A stretch of DNA of 9,765 nucleotides from Caulobacteraceae bacterium (GTDB lineage: Bacteria > Pseudomonadota > Alphaproteobacteria > Caulobacterales > Caulobacteraceae). A program made the translations under genes and the position numbers. Shown one piece after another: positions 1 to 7,130 of the stretch (the first letter of the stretch is position 1; each line of letters begins with the position of its first letter). Where the stretch lies: positions 1 through 9,765 of the forward strand of contig PLFA01000118.1 in assembly GCA_003136615.1 (NCBI GenBank), read 5' to 3'. The notes below the pieces were generated by a model that did no database searches, was not told the origin of the DNA, and was given only the letters and a program-made list of their open reading frames with translations.

Positions 1-210
1 GATGGCCAGGGTGTCCCAGATCATCAGAGCCCCATCCTTGAGCACCGGCACCAGGCCGCTTGGCGAGCCGGCGGCGACGATGGCGTCATGGGTCGACTCG
101 TTGTGCAGGCGGACCAGGGTCTCGGTGAAGGGCGCGCCGGTGCGCTTGAGCGCCAGCCAGGGTCGCAGCGACCAGCTGGAAAGATTCTTGTCGCCGATCA
201 GGATTTCCAT
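1..210 (-). CDS. Glutathione S-transferase, N-terminal part (cut by window edge)
   Basis: This is the first 70 residues of a glutathione S-transferase; the rest lies beyond the left edge. Such enzymes are cytosolic and conjugate or transfer glutathione in detoxification; the substrate cannot be predicted. The translation shows the thioredoxin-fold start of bacterial GSTs: strand MEILIG, then the SSWSLRPW motif (residues 11-18) that carries the likely catalytic serine and the start of helix 1, then LVPVLKDG (53-60) with the cis-proline P55, then WDT (65-67), the usual glutathione gamma-glutamyl contact (Glu/Asp-Ser/Thr). The ATG at 208-210 is preceded by a GAGG ribosome site about 6 nt upstream. 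The gene diverges from the MFS transporter gene across a short intergenic region. The family assignment is firm; the specific class is not. Confidence 0.9.
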   Translation of the reverse strand, partial: MEILIGDKNLSSWSLRPWLALKRTGAPFTETLVRLHNESTHDAIVAAGSPSGLVPVLKDGALMIWDTLAI

Positions 211-269
211 GGCTCGCCTCGCTGACGTTGTCCGCCACTTAGCGCATCCGGCCATGGCGTTGCGAGGGT

Positions 270-283
270 CCTTACCGCTAAGG
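270..283. repeat. Short inverted repeat in the GST/MFS divergent region
   Basis: CCTTA-CCGC-TAAGG forms a perfect inverted repeat with 5-bp arms and a 4-nt centre, between the two divergent starts (210 and about 372). It could be an operator or chance. No convincing promoter was seen elsewhere in this stretch of about 160 bases. Confidence 0.25.
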
Positions 284-371
284 TCCCCGGAAAAGACGCG
301 CTACGAACGGGAAGGAATTCTTCGCCTCGGCAGAGACGACCGCGCCGACCGCCTCCCCCACCCGCACGCCG

Positions 372-1868
372 GTGTTCTCGAACGCCTACAAGGGCGTGGT
401 GTTGAGCTTTCTGCTGGCCGCCTACACCTTCAACTTCATCGACCGCACCATCATCGCCACCATCGGCCAGGCGATCAAAGTCGATCTGAAAATCACGGAC
501 GCGCAGCTTGGCCTCCTGGGCGGTGTCTCCTTCGCGGCGCTCTACACGGTTCTGGGCATTCCCATCGCCAGGCTCGCCGAGCGGCGTAACCGGGTCACCA
601 TCATTTCCCTCGCCCTGGTGGTCTGGTCGGGGTTCACCGTGGCCTGCGGTTTCGCGGCCAATTTCGTCTCTCTGCTCATCCTGCGCGCGGGCGTTGGGGT
701 GGGGGAGGCAGGGTGCTCGCCGCCGTCCCATTCCCTGATCTCCGACATCTATAGTCCAGGTCGGCGGGCCTCGGCCCTGTCCGTCTACGCCTTCGGCATT
801 CCCTTGGGCGCGATGATCGGGGCGGCGGCCGGGGGCTGGCTCGCCCAGGCCTATGGCTGGCGCATCGCCTTCATGGTCGTGGGGGCGCCGGGAGTCCTTC
901 TCGCCGTCCTCACCAAGTTGATCATTCGAGAACCCATCCGGGGCGGCGCCGACCCGGTGGAGCGGCCGGTTCTTCCCGAAGATGTCGCGGCCCACGCGGT
1001 CGATGGCCCGGCCCAGGATTGGATCCGCCGCGAATTCAGTGAGCTTGGCGCGGTGATCGGCAACCTCTTTGGGAACTGGCCCGTCCTCAACATGGTTCTG
1101 GGCATCACCCTGACCTCATTGGGCGGCTATGGGATAGGCCAGTTCTCACCCCCCTATTTCAACCGCGCCTTCGGCCTAAGCTACGCCATGGTGGGCCTGA
1201 TCTTCGGCCTTATCGGCGGCGTCTCCTCGGGGCTCGGCACCCTGGCCGGCGGCTTTGTCAGCGACCGGGCCAGTCGGTGGGGCGCCCGGTGGTATGCCCT
1301 CACCCCGGCCATCGGCCTCGCCATCGCCACGCCGATCTATCTCCTGGCCTATACGCGTCTGGACTGGCGCCTGGCGGCGGTGATCCTGCTGCTCCCCGGC
1401 CTCTTCCACTATACCTATCTAGGGCCCACCTTCGCGGTGGTGCAGAACGTGGTGGAAACCCGTCGGCGCGCCACGGCCACCGCAGTGCTCTTTCTCTTTC
1501 TCAATCTCATCGCGCTCGGCGGCGGGCCGTACCTCACGGGCTTCATCATCGACCGCCTGGGCGAAGCTCATTTTGCTGAAGGCGGCCTTGGCGGCGGCTT
1601 GGGCGCGGGCCTGGTCGGTCTCTTTCGTCACGCGCCGACCGCCGCCATAAGCTTCGCCAAAGCCTGCCCGGGCGGTGTCGCCCCCCACGGCTCGAGCGCG
1701 GCCCTCGCGGCACAGTGCAAGGGCGCCCTCATTGCCGCCACGCGCCAGGGAATCCTGGTGACGGCCCTCTTCTACGCCTGGGGCTCGCTACACTACTTTC
1801 TGGCTTCCATTGGCCTCGCCAAACACCTGGCCAAGGTCGCCGCCGCGCGAAAGGCTCGCGAAGCCTAG
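372..1868 (+). CDS. Spinster-type MFS transporter
   Basis: This is an inner-membrane secondary transporter of the major facilitator superfamily, most like the 'spinster-like' alphaproteobacterial group; the substrate is unknown. It has 498 residues with about 12 hydrophobic segments in two halves. The first helix carries YTFNFIDR (18-25), typical of this subfamily. GIPIARLAERRNR (62-74) is the motif A loop between helices 2 and 3, and its second-half counterpart is SDRASRWGARW (297-307). A long charged central loop (about 186-225) separates the halves. A Gly-rich loop with two cysteines (C432, C449) before the last helix is probably periplasmic. The start is uncertain: GTG at 372 is the only standard start codon in the open frame (open from 282), but no ribosome site precedes it, while a good GGGAAGGA stands at 309-316 without a matching start. 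The stop shares a CTAG with the convergent peptidase gene. Confidence 0.88.
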   Translation: MFSNAYKGVVLSFLLAAYTFNFIDRTIIATIGQAIKVDLKITDAQLGLLGGVSFAALYTVLGIPIARLAERRNRVTIISLALVVWSGFTVACGFAANFVSLLILRAGVGVGEAGCSPPSHSLISDIYSPGRRASALSVYAFGIPLGAMIGAAAGGWLAQAYGWRIAFMVVGAPGVLLAVLTKLIIREPIRGGADPVERPVLPEDVAAHAVDGPAQDWIRREFSELGAVIGNLFGNWPVLNMVLGITLTSLGGYGIGQFSPPYFNRAFGLSYAMVGLIFGLIGGVSSGLGTLAGGFVSDRASRWGARWYALTPAIGLAIATPIYLLAYTRLDWRLAAVILLLPGLFHYTYLGPTFAVVQNVVETRRRATATAVLFLFLNLIALGGGPYLTGFIIDRLGEAHFAEGGLGGGLGAGLVGLFRHAPTAAISFAKACPGGVAPHGSSAALAAQCKGALIAATRQGILVTALFYAWGSLHYFLASIGLAKHLAKVAAARKAREA

Positions 1869-3022
1869 TTTCCGGCCGGCGTGAAGTCGCGGATCTGGGA
1901 CACCGTCCCGGCGTCCATGTGCTGGATCAGATCAACCACCAGATCCACCGTGGCGTCGAAATCTTTGCGGTCCATGACTCCATTATGGACATGCATGTAG
2001 CGCACGGGCACGCCGATGTTCACGGTCGGCGCGCCGCCTCCAGCCTTCTGCATCTCAGCGGAATCATCGCCATAGCCCTGGACGAGGTCGAGCTGGACGG
2101 GCAGGCCCTTATCCGAGGCCACTGACCTTAAGAGTTTTACCAGGCGCCGATTGGGAAGGGCGCTGGAGTCATAAAGGAAGATATCAGGGCCGCCACCCAG
2201 GCGACCATTGGTCTCGTCGGGGTGGGTCCCCGGCTGATCGCCGGCCATGCCGCCCTCAATGGCGATGCCGATATCGGGGCGGATGATCTCCGCCGCCGTA
2301 TGCGCGCCGCGCAGGCCGATCTCCTCCTGCGTCGTGGCCGCGACGAACAGTTGGTTGGGATGGCCCTGGGCTGCCAGGCGCTTCAGGGCTTCGATCACTA
2401 CCGCGCAGCCCACCCGGTCATCCCAGGCCTTGCCGATATAGCGACCCGAGCCGTTCAGCTCATCGAAGCTTGAATCCGGCACGACGGGATCGCCGGGCTC
2501 GACGCCAAGCGCCGCCACGTCGCCCGCGCTCCGCGCGCCCAGATCCAGAAAGAGTTGGTCGCGATTGAACGGCTTTGCGCGCTCTTCCGGCGGCGTCACG
2601 TGCACATCGCGGATGATGCTCACCGCGCGGACCGGGCCCTTGGACCCGATGATCACCCAGCGCTGGCCAGGCAGGGCTTCGTCGAGCCATCCGCCGAGCA
2701 TTTGCATGGTGACAAACCCATCGGTGGTCACCCGCCGCGTCTCGCCGCCAAGCTCATCCATATGGGCGTCGAGCATGATCTTGGGGCCGGAGGCGCCGTT
2801 TTCCACAATTACCGAGCCCAGGCCATCATAGCTCACCGGACCGAAGGGTTTGAACTCTCGCACCATGATGGCGCGCACCGCCTCTTCGTAGCCGGGTGGT
2901 CCGGCGGCGTTGGAAAGCTCCTTGAGCAGGGCTTTGGTTTCATCCTCGGCCAAGGCTGGCGCGGCGAGAGCGCAGAGAGCGCCGGTCAGGGTGAAGAGGC
3001 CCGGCAGGACACGAGATGGCAT
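1865..3022 (-). CDS. Exported M42-family metallopeptidase (aminopeptidase)
   Basis: This is a zinc/cobalt-dependent aminopeptidase of the M42 (FrvX/glutamyl aminopeptidase/TET) family, 385 residues, predicted to be exported. The visible metal and catalytic residues follow the family pattern: AHMDE (H87, D89), KAWDD (D201), TQEE (E233/E234), IAIEGGMAGD (E256 at the usual Asp/Glu ligand) and RYMH (H344). The ATG at 3020-3022 is preferred over the in-frame ATG at 3062-3064. It has a GGGGA ribosome site about 8 nt upstream, and it places a clean signal peptide (hydrophobic core LPGLFTLTGALCALAAPALA, likely cut after A25) at the very N-terminus. Most M42 enzymes are cytosolic, so export is notable. 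It diverges from purB and converges on the MFS gene with interlocked stops. The peptide substrate is unknown; a role in periplasmic peptide recycling would be inference. Confidence 0.87.
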   Translation of the reverse strand: MPSRVLPGLFTLTGALCALAAPALAEDETKALLKELSNAAGPPGYEEAVRAIMVREFKPFGPVSYDGLGSVIVENGASGPKIMLDAHMDELGGETRRVTTDGFVTMQMLGGWLDEALPGQRWVIIGSKGPVRAVSIIRDVHVTPPEERAKPFNRDQLFLDLGARSAGDVAALGVEPGDPVVPDSSFDELNGSGRYIGKAWDDRVGCAVVIEALKRLAAQGHPNQLFVAATTQEEIGLRGAHTAAEIIRPDIGIAIEGGMAGDQPGTHPDETNGRLGGGPDIFLYDSSALPNRRLVKLLRSVASDKGLPVQLDLVQGYGDDSAEMQKAGGGAPTVNIGVPVRYMHVHNGVMDRKDFDATVDLVVDLIQHMDAGTVSQIRDFTPAGN

Positions 3023-3152
3023 GGTTGGTCCCCGAAAGAATTGGCTGTCAAAGCCTGTGGTCATAAGGCGGAATAGCGCGTGGTCACAGAGAGATCGGCG
3101 GCGGAGATTGGAGGCCTAGGCCAGAAGGCGGCTTTTCCCCCCCGCGCGCGAA

Positions 3153-3160
3153 GCTTAAAC
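3153..3160 (+). promoter_or_regulatory. Possible -10 element of purB, very close to the start codon
   Basis: GCTTAAAC matches the Caulobacter-type -10 consensus GCTANAWC at all but one position and ends 8 nt before the purB ATG. If used, transcription would begin at or within a few bases of the start codon. No TTGAC-like -35 is visible at the expected distance, where there is a C-rich run (3137-3143), so this is tentative. Confidence 0.35.
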
Positions 3161-3168
3161 GTCGACTC

Positions 3169-4518
3169 ATGATTCCGCGCTACGCTCGACCCAAGGCCGC
3201 CGCCATCTGGTCTCCGGAGACCAGGTTTCGCATCATGTTCGAGATCGAGGCTCACGCGGCCGACGCCATGGCGAAGCTGGGAGTCATTCCCAAAGCCGCC
3301 GCCGAGGCGATTTGGGAGCGGGGCGGAACGGCTACCTTTGATGTAGACCGGATCGACGAGATTGAGCGCGAAACCCGCCACGACGTGATCGCCTTCCTGA
3401 CTCACGTCACCGAACTGGTGGGACCAGAGGCGCGGTTCCTTCACCAGGGCATGACCTCCTCCGACGTCAATGACACGACACTTGGCGTTCAGCTGGCGCG
3501 AGCCACCGACCTGCTGCTGGAGGACGTGGACCTCGTCCTGGCCGCTCTGAAGCGCCGGGCCTTCGAACATCGCCTCACGCCCTGCGTGGGCCGCAGCCAC
3601 GGCATTCACGCTGAGCCCACGACCTTTGGCCTAAAGCTTGCTGGTCACTACGCCGAATTCGTCCGAGCGCGGGAGCGTCTTGCCATGGCGCGTTTTGAGA
3701 TCGCCACCTGCGCCATCTCAGGCCCCGTGGGCGCCTTCGCCAGCGTCGATCCCGCCGTGGAAGCCCACGTGGCGGAGAAGATGGGTCTGCGCGTGGAGCC
3801 CATCTCCACCCAGATCATTCCCCGTGATCGCCATGCCGCCTATTTCGCGGCCCTGGCCGTGGTCGCCAGCTCCATCGAGCGGCTCGCCGTGGAAATCCGT
3901 CACCTGCAGCGCACCGAGGTGTTGGAGGCGGAGGAACCGTTCGACGCCGGCCAGAAGGGCTCCTCGGCCATGCCCCACAAGCGCAATCCGATCCTTACGG
4001 AGAATCTCACGGGTCTCGCCCGCCTGGTCCGCTCGGCCGTCATTCCCGCCCTGGAGAATGTGGCCCTCTGGCACGAGCGCGATATCAGCCATTCCTCCGT
4101 GGAGCGCGGCATCGCGCCAGACGCCACGGTGCATCTCGACTTCGCCCTGGTGCGCCTCGCCTCAGTGGTCGAGCGGCTGGTGATCTATCCTGAGAATATG
4201 CGCCGCAATCTTGATCGTCTGGGGGGCCTCGTCCACTCCCAGCAGGTGCTTCTGTGCCTTACCCAAAAGGGTATGGCCCGCGAGGCCGCCTATAGCGCGG
4301 TCCAACGCAACGCCATGGCTGTCTGGCGCGGCGAGGGCCGCTTCATCGACAAGCTCCGCGCCGACCCGGAGGTGGGACCAAAACTCACCGAGGCCGATCT
4401 TGCAGAACTGTTCGACGAAGCCTGGCACTTCAAGCACGTGGACACGATCTTCCGGCGGGTCTTTGGCGAGCCCGACATGACCGCCCATGCCATTCCCCCG
4501 GCGACGGCCGCAGCCTAG
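3169..4518 (+). CDS. purB: Adenylosuccinate lyase
   Basis: PurB cleaves fumarate from SAICAR (giving AICAR) and from adenylosuccinate (giving AMP), so it acts twice in purine synthesis; it is a cytosolic homotetramer. The 449-residue protein has the full fumarase/aspartase-superfamily layout: the family start MIPRYARPKAAAIW, RHDV (H71), MTSSDVNDT (95-103), GRSHGIHAEPTTFG (141-154) with the conserved histidines, and the signature loop GSSAMPHKRNP (264-274) carrying the catalytic serine. It is slightly longer than usual because of an Ala/Pro-rich tail after about residue 435. The ATG fits the family N-terminus, but no ribosome site precedes it, and a -10-like element lies directly upstream. Its stop interlocks with the stop of the convergent CoA-transferase gene. 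Other purine genes resume at purC, beyond three minus-strand genes. Confidence 0.98.
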   Translation: MIPRYARPKAAAIWSPETRFRIMFEIEAHAADAMAKLGVIPKAAAEAIWERGGTATFDVDRIDEIERETRHDVIAFLTHVTELVGPEARFLHQGMTSSDVNDTTLGVQLARATDLLLEDVDLVLAALKRRAFEHRLTPCVGRSHGIHAEPTTFGLKLAGHYAEFVRARERLAMARFEIATCAISGPVGAFASVDPAVEAHVAEKMGLRVEPISTQIIPRDRHAAYFAALAVVASSIERLAVEIRHLQRTEVLEAEEPFDAGQKGSSAMPHKRNPILTENLTGLARLVRSAVIPALENVALWHERDISHSSVERGIAPDATVHLDFALVRLASVVERLVIYPENMRRNLDRLGGLVHSQQVLLCLTQKGMAREAAYSAVQRNAMAVWRGEGRFIDKLRADPEVGPKLTEADLAELFDEAWHFKHVDTIFRRVFGEPDMTAHAIPPATAAA

Positions 4519-5693
4519 ATCACGCCCCGCGCGGCCATGTCCGTTAGGTCTGCCTCGCTTAGGCCGAGACGCTCACCCAGGATAAGGCTGTTGTGTTCGC
4601 CCACGGTTTGGGGTGCGATGGAGCGGATGGCGCCGGGCGTGGCCGAAAACTTGGGGAACACCCCCTGCATCTTCAGGCCCGGCCACTTGGGGTGGTCGAT
4701 ATCTACGATGGCCTCACGGGCGCGGAAGTGGGGATCGGCCACCATGTCGGCGGGGGCGTAAAGGCGTCCGGCGGGGATCGAGGCGGCCAGCATCTTGGCC
4801 TCGAGCTCGGCGATTGTAAGGGCCGATGTCCACGCGCCGATGAGCGCGTCCAGCTCTCCCTGGTTTCGACCCCGGGCCACATGGGTGGCGTAGCGGGGAT
4901 CATCGGCCAGGGCCGGGGCGCCCATGGCCTGGCACAGGCGCCGGAACAGGGAGTCGTTATTGGCGCCTATCATGTATTCGCCATCAGCGCAGGGATAGAC
5001 GTTTGACGGCGCGATTCCCGGGAGGATGGCCCCGGAGCGCTCCCGCGTCACACCGGCGGCGGAATATTCGGCCACCATCCCCTCCATGACCTGGAGTACG
5101 GACTCATAGAGAGCGGCGTCGATGATCTGGCCCTCGCCGGTCCGCTCGCGATGGTGGAGGGCGGCCAAGATGCCCATGACGCCATAGCCGGCGGTGAGAG
5201 AGTCGCCGATAGAGACCCCCATGCGGGATGGCGGCCGGTCGGGCTCGCCCACCAGCCGTCGCCATCCGCCCACGGCCTCGGCGATCCCTCCAAAGCCCGC
5301 TCGCTCGCGATAAGGGCCTGTCTGGCCGTAGCCTGACATGCGCGCAACGATCAGCCGTGGCGAGGCGCGCCGCAACGCGTCCGGTCCAAGGCCCCAAGCT
5401 TCCAGGGCCCCCGGCTTGAAGTTCTCCACCAGAATATCGGCCTCGCCAATCAGCCTTCTGGCCAGGGCCTGCCCTTCGGGGAGGCGGAGGTTGAGGGACA
5501 CGCTCAGCTTGTTGCGGGCGATAACCTCCCACCAGACCGGCGCGCCCTGACCCCAGACCCGCATAGGATCGCCCGCGCCGGGCGGTTCGATCTTGATGAT
5601 CTCCGCGCCCATATCGCCCAGAAGCTGGCCGCAGAAGGGTCCAGCAATCAGCTGGCCCATCTCCACCACCTTGAGATCGCTCAAGGGACCCAT
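4515..5693 (-). CDS. CaiB/BaiF family III CoA-transferase
   Basis: This family III CoA-transferase moves coenzyme A between carboxylic acids; family members include formyl-CoA, carnitine and succinyl-CoA-dependent enzymes. The 392-residue protein starts with the family's LSDLKVVEMGQLIAGPF block, then DMGAEIIKIEPPGAGDPMR (27-45), NLR...EADILVENFKPG (68-95) and GYGQTGPY (121-128). GDSLTAGYG (163-171) carries the expected catalytic aspartate, D164. The ATG at 5691-5693 has GGGGGA about 8 nt upstream; a TTG nine codons earlier is possible but lacks such a site. Length and domain order are complete, so it looks active; the acyl substrate cannot be read from sequence. It follows the DUF1476 gene on the same strand after 45 nt and is probably co-transcribed with it. 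Its stop codon interlocks with that of purB. Confidence 0.93.
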   Translation of the reverse strand: MGPLSDLKVVEMGQLIAGPFCGQLLGDMGAEIIKIEPPGAGDPMRVWGQGAPVWWEVIARNKLSVSLNLRLPEGQALARRLIGEADILVENFKPGALEAWGLGPDALRRASPRLIVARMSGYGQTGPYRERAGFGGIAEAVGGWRRLVGEPDRPPSRMGVSIGDSLTAGYGVMGILAALHHRERTGEGQIIDAALYESVLQVMEGMVAEYSAAGVTRERSGAILPGIAPSNVYPCADGEYMIGANNDSLFRRLCQAMGAPALADDPRYATHVARGRNQGELDALIGAWTSALTIAELEAKMLAASIPAGRLYAPADMVADPHFRAREAIVDIDHPKWPGLKMQGVFPKFSATPGAIRSIAPQTVGEHNSLILGERLGLSEADLTDMAARGVI

Positions 5694-5738
5694 GGCGCTA
5701 GTCCCCCGAAGGGCCTCCAAGTCGGCTTAGCCAGCCGG

Positions 5739-6059
5739 TCAGATCGGCTGTTTGTCGTCGAACTCCAATTGCGCGCGCGCCAGGGCCAGGAACTCTTCCA
5801 TCTTGGCGTGCACTTCGCCCAGGGAGACGGAGAGGCCCGAATCGGCGAGATCACGGCTCACCTTTCGCAGCACATCTTCATCATGGGGCCCCGTGGCGCC
5901 GCCGCGAGCGACCGCCTGAGAATAGGCTTCCCCGTCCTTCAGGCCCATCAGATTCGCCGCCCAGTGGCCGAGCAAGAGATTGCGCGCCGCTTCGGCGCGG
6001 CCCTCGCGAGTCCGCTCGAGGCCCGCGTCCGAGGTCTCACCCCGATCGTCCTCGTTCAA
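5739..6059 (-). CDS. DUF1476 / ATP synthase zeta-subunit-like protein
   Basis: This small protein belongs to the DUF1476 family, whose known member is the zeta subunit, the natural inhibitor of the alphaproteobacterial F1-ATPase. Recognisable blocks are EAARNLLLGHWAANLMG (about 23-39), DEDVLRKVSRDLADSGLSVS (60-79) and VHAKMEEFLALARAQL (83-98). There is no ATG. I chose TTG at 6057-6059 (106 residues, the usual family length) because AAGGA at 6070-6074 precedes it by 10 nt; an ATT one codon earlier is also possible. An in-frame GTG at 6162-6164, overlapping the stop of the channel gene as TAGTG, would add 35 residues unlike the family. The N-terminal segment, which in zeta is the inhibitory part (about FxxKFxxDEE), is poorly conserved here. 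A paralogue with another role is therefore possible. It lies between the K+ channel and CoA-transferase genes. Confidence 0.78.
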   Translation of the reverse strand: MNEDDRGETSDAGLERTREGRAEAARNLLLGHWAANLMGLKDGEAYSQAVARGGATGPHDEDVLRKVSRDLADSGLSVSLGEVHAKMEEFLALARAQLEFDDKQPI

Positions 6060-6095
6060 AATACGCTTGTCCTTGTTACTGATGATTGAGTTGAG

Positions 6096-6124
6096 GCCAT
6101 AGCTTGCCTGGGCCCCCCGGGCAA
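6096..6124 (-). promoter_or_regulatory. Possible promoter of the DUF1476 gene
   Basis: On the minus strand, TTGCCCG (6118-6124) and GCTATGGC (6096-6103), 14 nt apart, resemble the Caulobacter-type TTGACGS / GCTANAWC promoter, each with two mismatches. It lies in the gap after the channel gene and would give a leader of about 30 nt containing the AAGGA site, consistent with the TTG start at 6059. The match is weak and may be chance. Confidence 0.25.
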
Positions 6125-6163
6125 TCGCCGGCGCCCCCTCGCTCGCCGGCTCCGACCTTCGCA

Positions 6164-7033
6164 CTAGTCCACGTCATGGAAGCGCGTGAAATCCACTTCG
6201 CGGCGCCCCTCCGCCGTCGTGGACAGGATATCGGCGAATCGCCGGCCCCAGATGATCTCGTCCGGCAAATAAGAGGCGCGGGCGTGGATTGTCGAGACAA
6301 AGGTCTCATCCAGCCCCCGAATGACCACCAGCACCTCAGCCATCTTGGCCTCCAGACTCTCGGCGGTCTCCCCATGAAGGGGGCTCTCCGGGGTAATTTG
6401 GTGCATGATCTGCCAGGTGAGGAAGAACAGAGGCGTGCGCGCCCGAACCGGCGTAAGTTCGGCGAAGCGGCGCAGCTTTTCACCCTCCAGGGTGGTCACG
6501 TCATAGGCCAAGGTCACGCTCACCTCAGCCTCGAGAACCAGGTTACGGCGCCGGTTGGCGGCCCGCATCATGAGAGTCGGCACGCCATTCAGCGGGGTCA
6601 CCACCGCCCGGTTTGAAAACATAATCCGCGCCGTCGGCCGTGAGATGCGCGCGAACAAAAGCCCCGTGGCGACCCCTAGGTTCAACAAGCCCAGGAACAC
6701 CTCGGTGGCCACCAGAATATTGGCGTAGAGGCTCACCGGCGAAAGCACGCCATAGCCGAGCGTGCCCAAGGTCTGGACGGAGAAGAAGAAGTAATCCCAG
6801 AAGCGCCCGGGCCGGGCGTTGGCGATGCCTTTGGGGTCCAGCATGTAGAGGAACCCGAACGTCGCATTGACTATCAGAAAGGCCAGCGCCAGGGCCGCTA
6901 GAAAGGTCGGTGTGGGCAGGGTTAGAAGGCGGTGATAGGCATCCCGCCAGCCATCGCGCGGCAGGCCGGTCATGGTCACCTGATCGTGTCCGAGCCTTGC
7001 GCGCGGCGGCTCTTTCTCCCGCACTCCCGGCAT
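6164..7033 (-). CDS. Inward-rectifier-type K+ channel (KirBac family)
   Basis: This is a two-helix inner-membrane potassium channel with a cytoplasmic Kir domain, acting as a tetramer. The 289-residue protein shows an amphipathic slide helix, DGWRDAYHRLLTLP (27-40); a first membrane helix (about 42-65); a pore helix, FWDYFFFSVQTLG (78-90); the filter TLGYG (91-95, TVGYG in many relatives); and a second helix (about 102-128). FSNRAVV...NGVPTLMMRAANRRRN (139-164) opens the immunoglobulin-like cytoplasmic domain, which runs through LTWQIMHQI (205-213) and DEIIWGRRF (258-266) to VDFTRFHDV at the C-terminus. The ATG at 7031-7033 has an AAGGGGA ribosome site; an upstream in-frame ATG at 7105 lacks one and would add a Gly/Arg-rich stretch. 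It is divergent from purC and leads the block DUF1476-CoA-transferase. No gating ligand can be inferred. Confidence 0.93.
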   Translation of the reverse strand: MPGVREKEPPRARLGHDQVTMTGLPRDGWRDAYHRLLTLPTPTFLAALALAFLIVNATFGFLYMLDPKGIANARPGRFWDYFFFSVQTLGTLGYGVLSPVSLYANILVATEVFLGLLNLGVATGLLFARISRPTARIMFSNRAVVTPLNGVPTLMMRAANRRRNLVLEAEVSVTLAYDVTTLEGEKLRRFAELTPVRARTPLFFLTWQIMHQITPESPLHGETAESLEAKMAEVLVVIRGLDETFVSTIHARASYLPDEIIWGRRFADILSTTAEGRREVDFTRFHDVD

Positions 7034-7069
7034 GTCCGTCCCCTTTCCGCGCCGTCCTGATTCGTGGGC

Positions 7070-7102
7070 CGCGGTCCAGCCCGGGTTTGCGCCCGGACCG
7101 CG
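7070..7102. repeat. Strong inverted repeat upstream of the K+ channel gene
   Basis: CGCGGTCC (7070-7077) and GGACCGCG (7095-7102) are perfect 8-bp arms. An extra GGG/CCC pairing (7083-7085 with 7092-7094) extends the hairpin to 11 bp with a 5-nt bulge. No T-run follows on either strand, so it is not an intrinsic terminator. It begins 37 nt before the channel ATG and would fold in that gene's leader RNA, or could bind a protein. Confidence 0.55.
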
Positions 7103-7111
7103 CATCCTTTA

Positions 7112-7122
7112 GAGTAAGACTC
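7112..7122. repeat. Short inverted repeat (GAGT-AAG-ACTC)
   Basis: This perfect 4-bp-arm dyad with a 3-nt centre lies in the 222-nt divergent region between the channel gene and purC. It is too short to be significant alone, but it stands between two better repeats. Confidence 0.25.
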
Positions 7123-7130
7123 GCTCTGAT

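Noticed and set aside
198..995. 265-codon open frame on the minus strand opposite the MFS gene
   Set aside because: It is a shadow frame: its translation is rich in Gly, Arg and Asp with no recognisable domain, and the plus strand encodes a clear MFS protein here.
2555..3076. 173-codon plus-strand open frame opposite the M42 peptidase
   Set aside because: It has no domain or ribosome site and lies fully antisense to a protein with all M42 metal ligands.
3061..3609. 182-codon minus-strand open frame opposite the purB start
   Set aside because: It overlaps the 5' half of an unmistakable purB and has low-complexity composition; typical of high-GC shadow frames.
6060..6164. GTG start for the DUF1476 gene overlapping the channel stop (TAGTG)
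   Set aside because: Overlap could allow coupled translation, but the added 35 residues do not resemble the family and a ribosome site precedes the TTG at 6059. It is kept only as an alternative.
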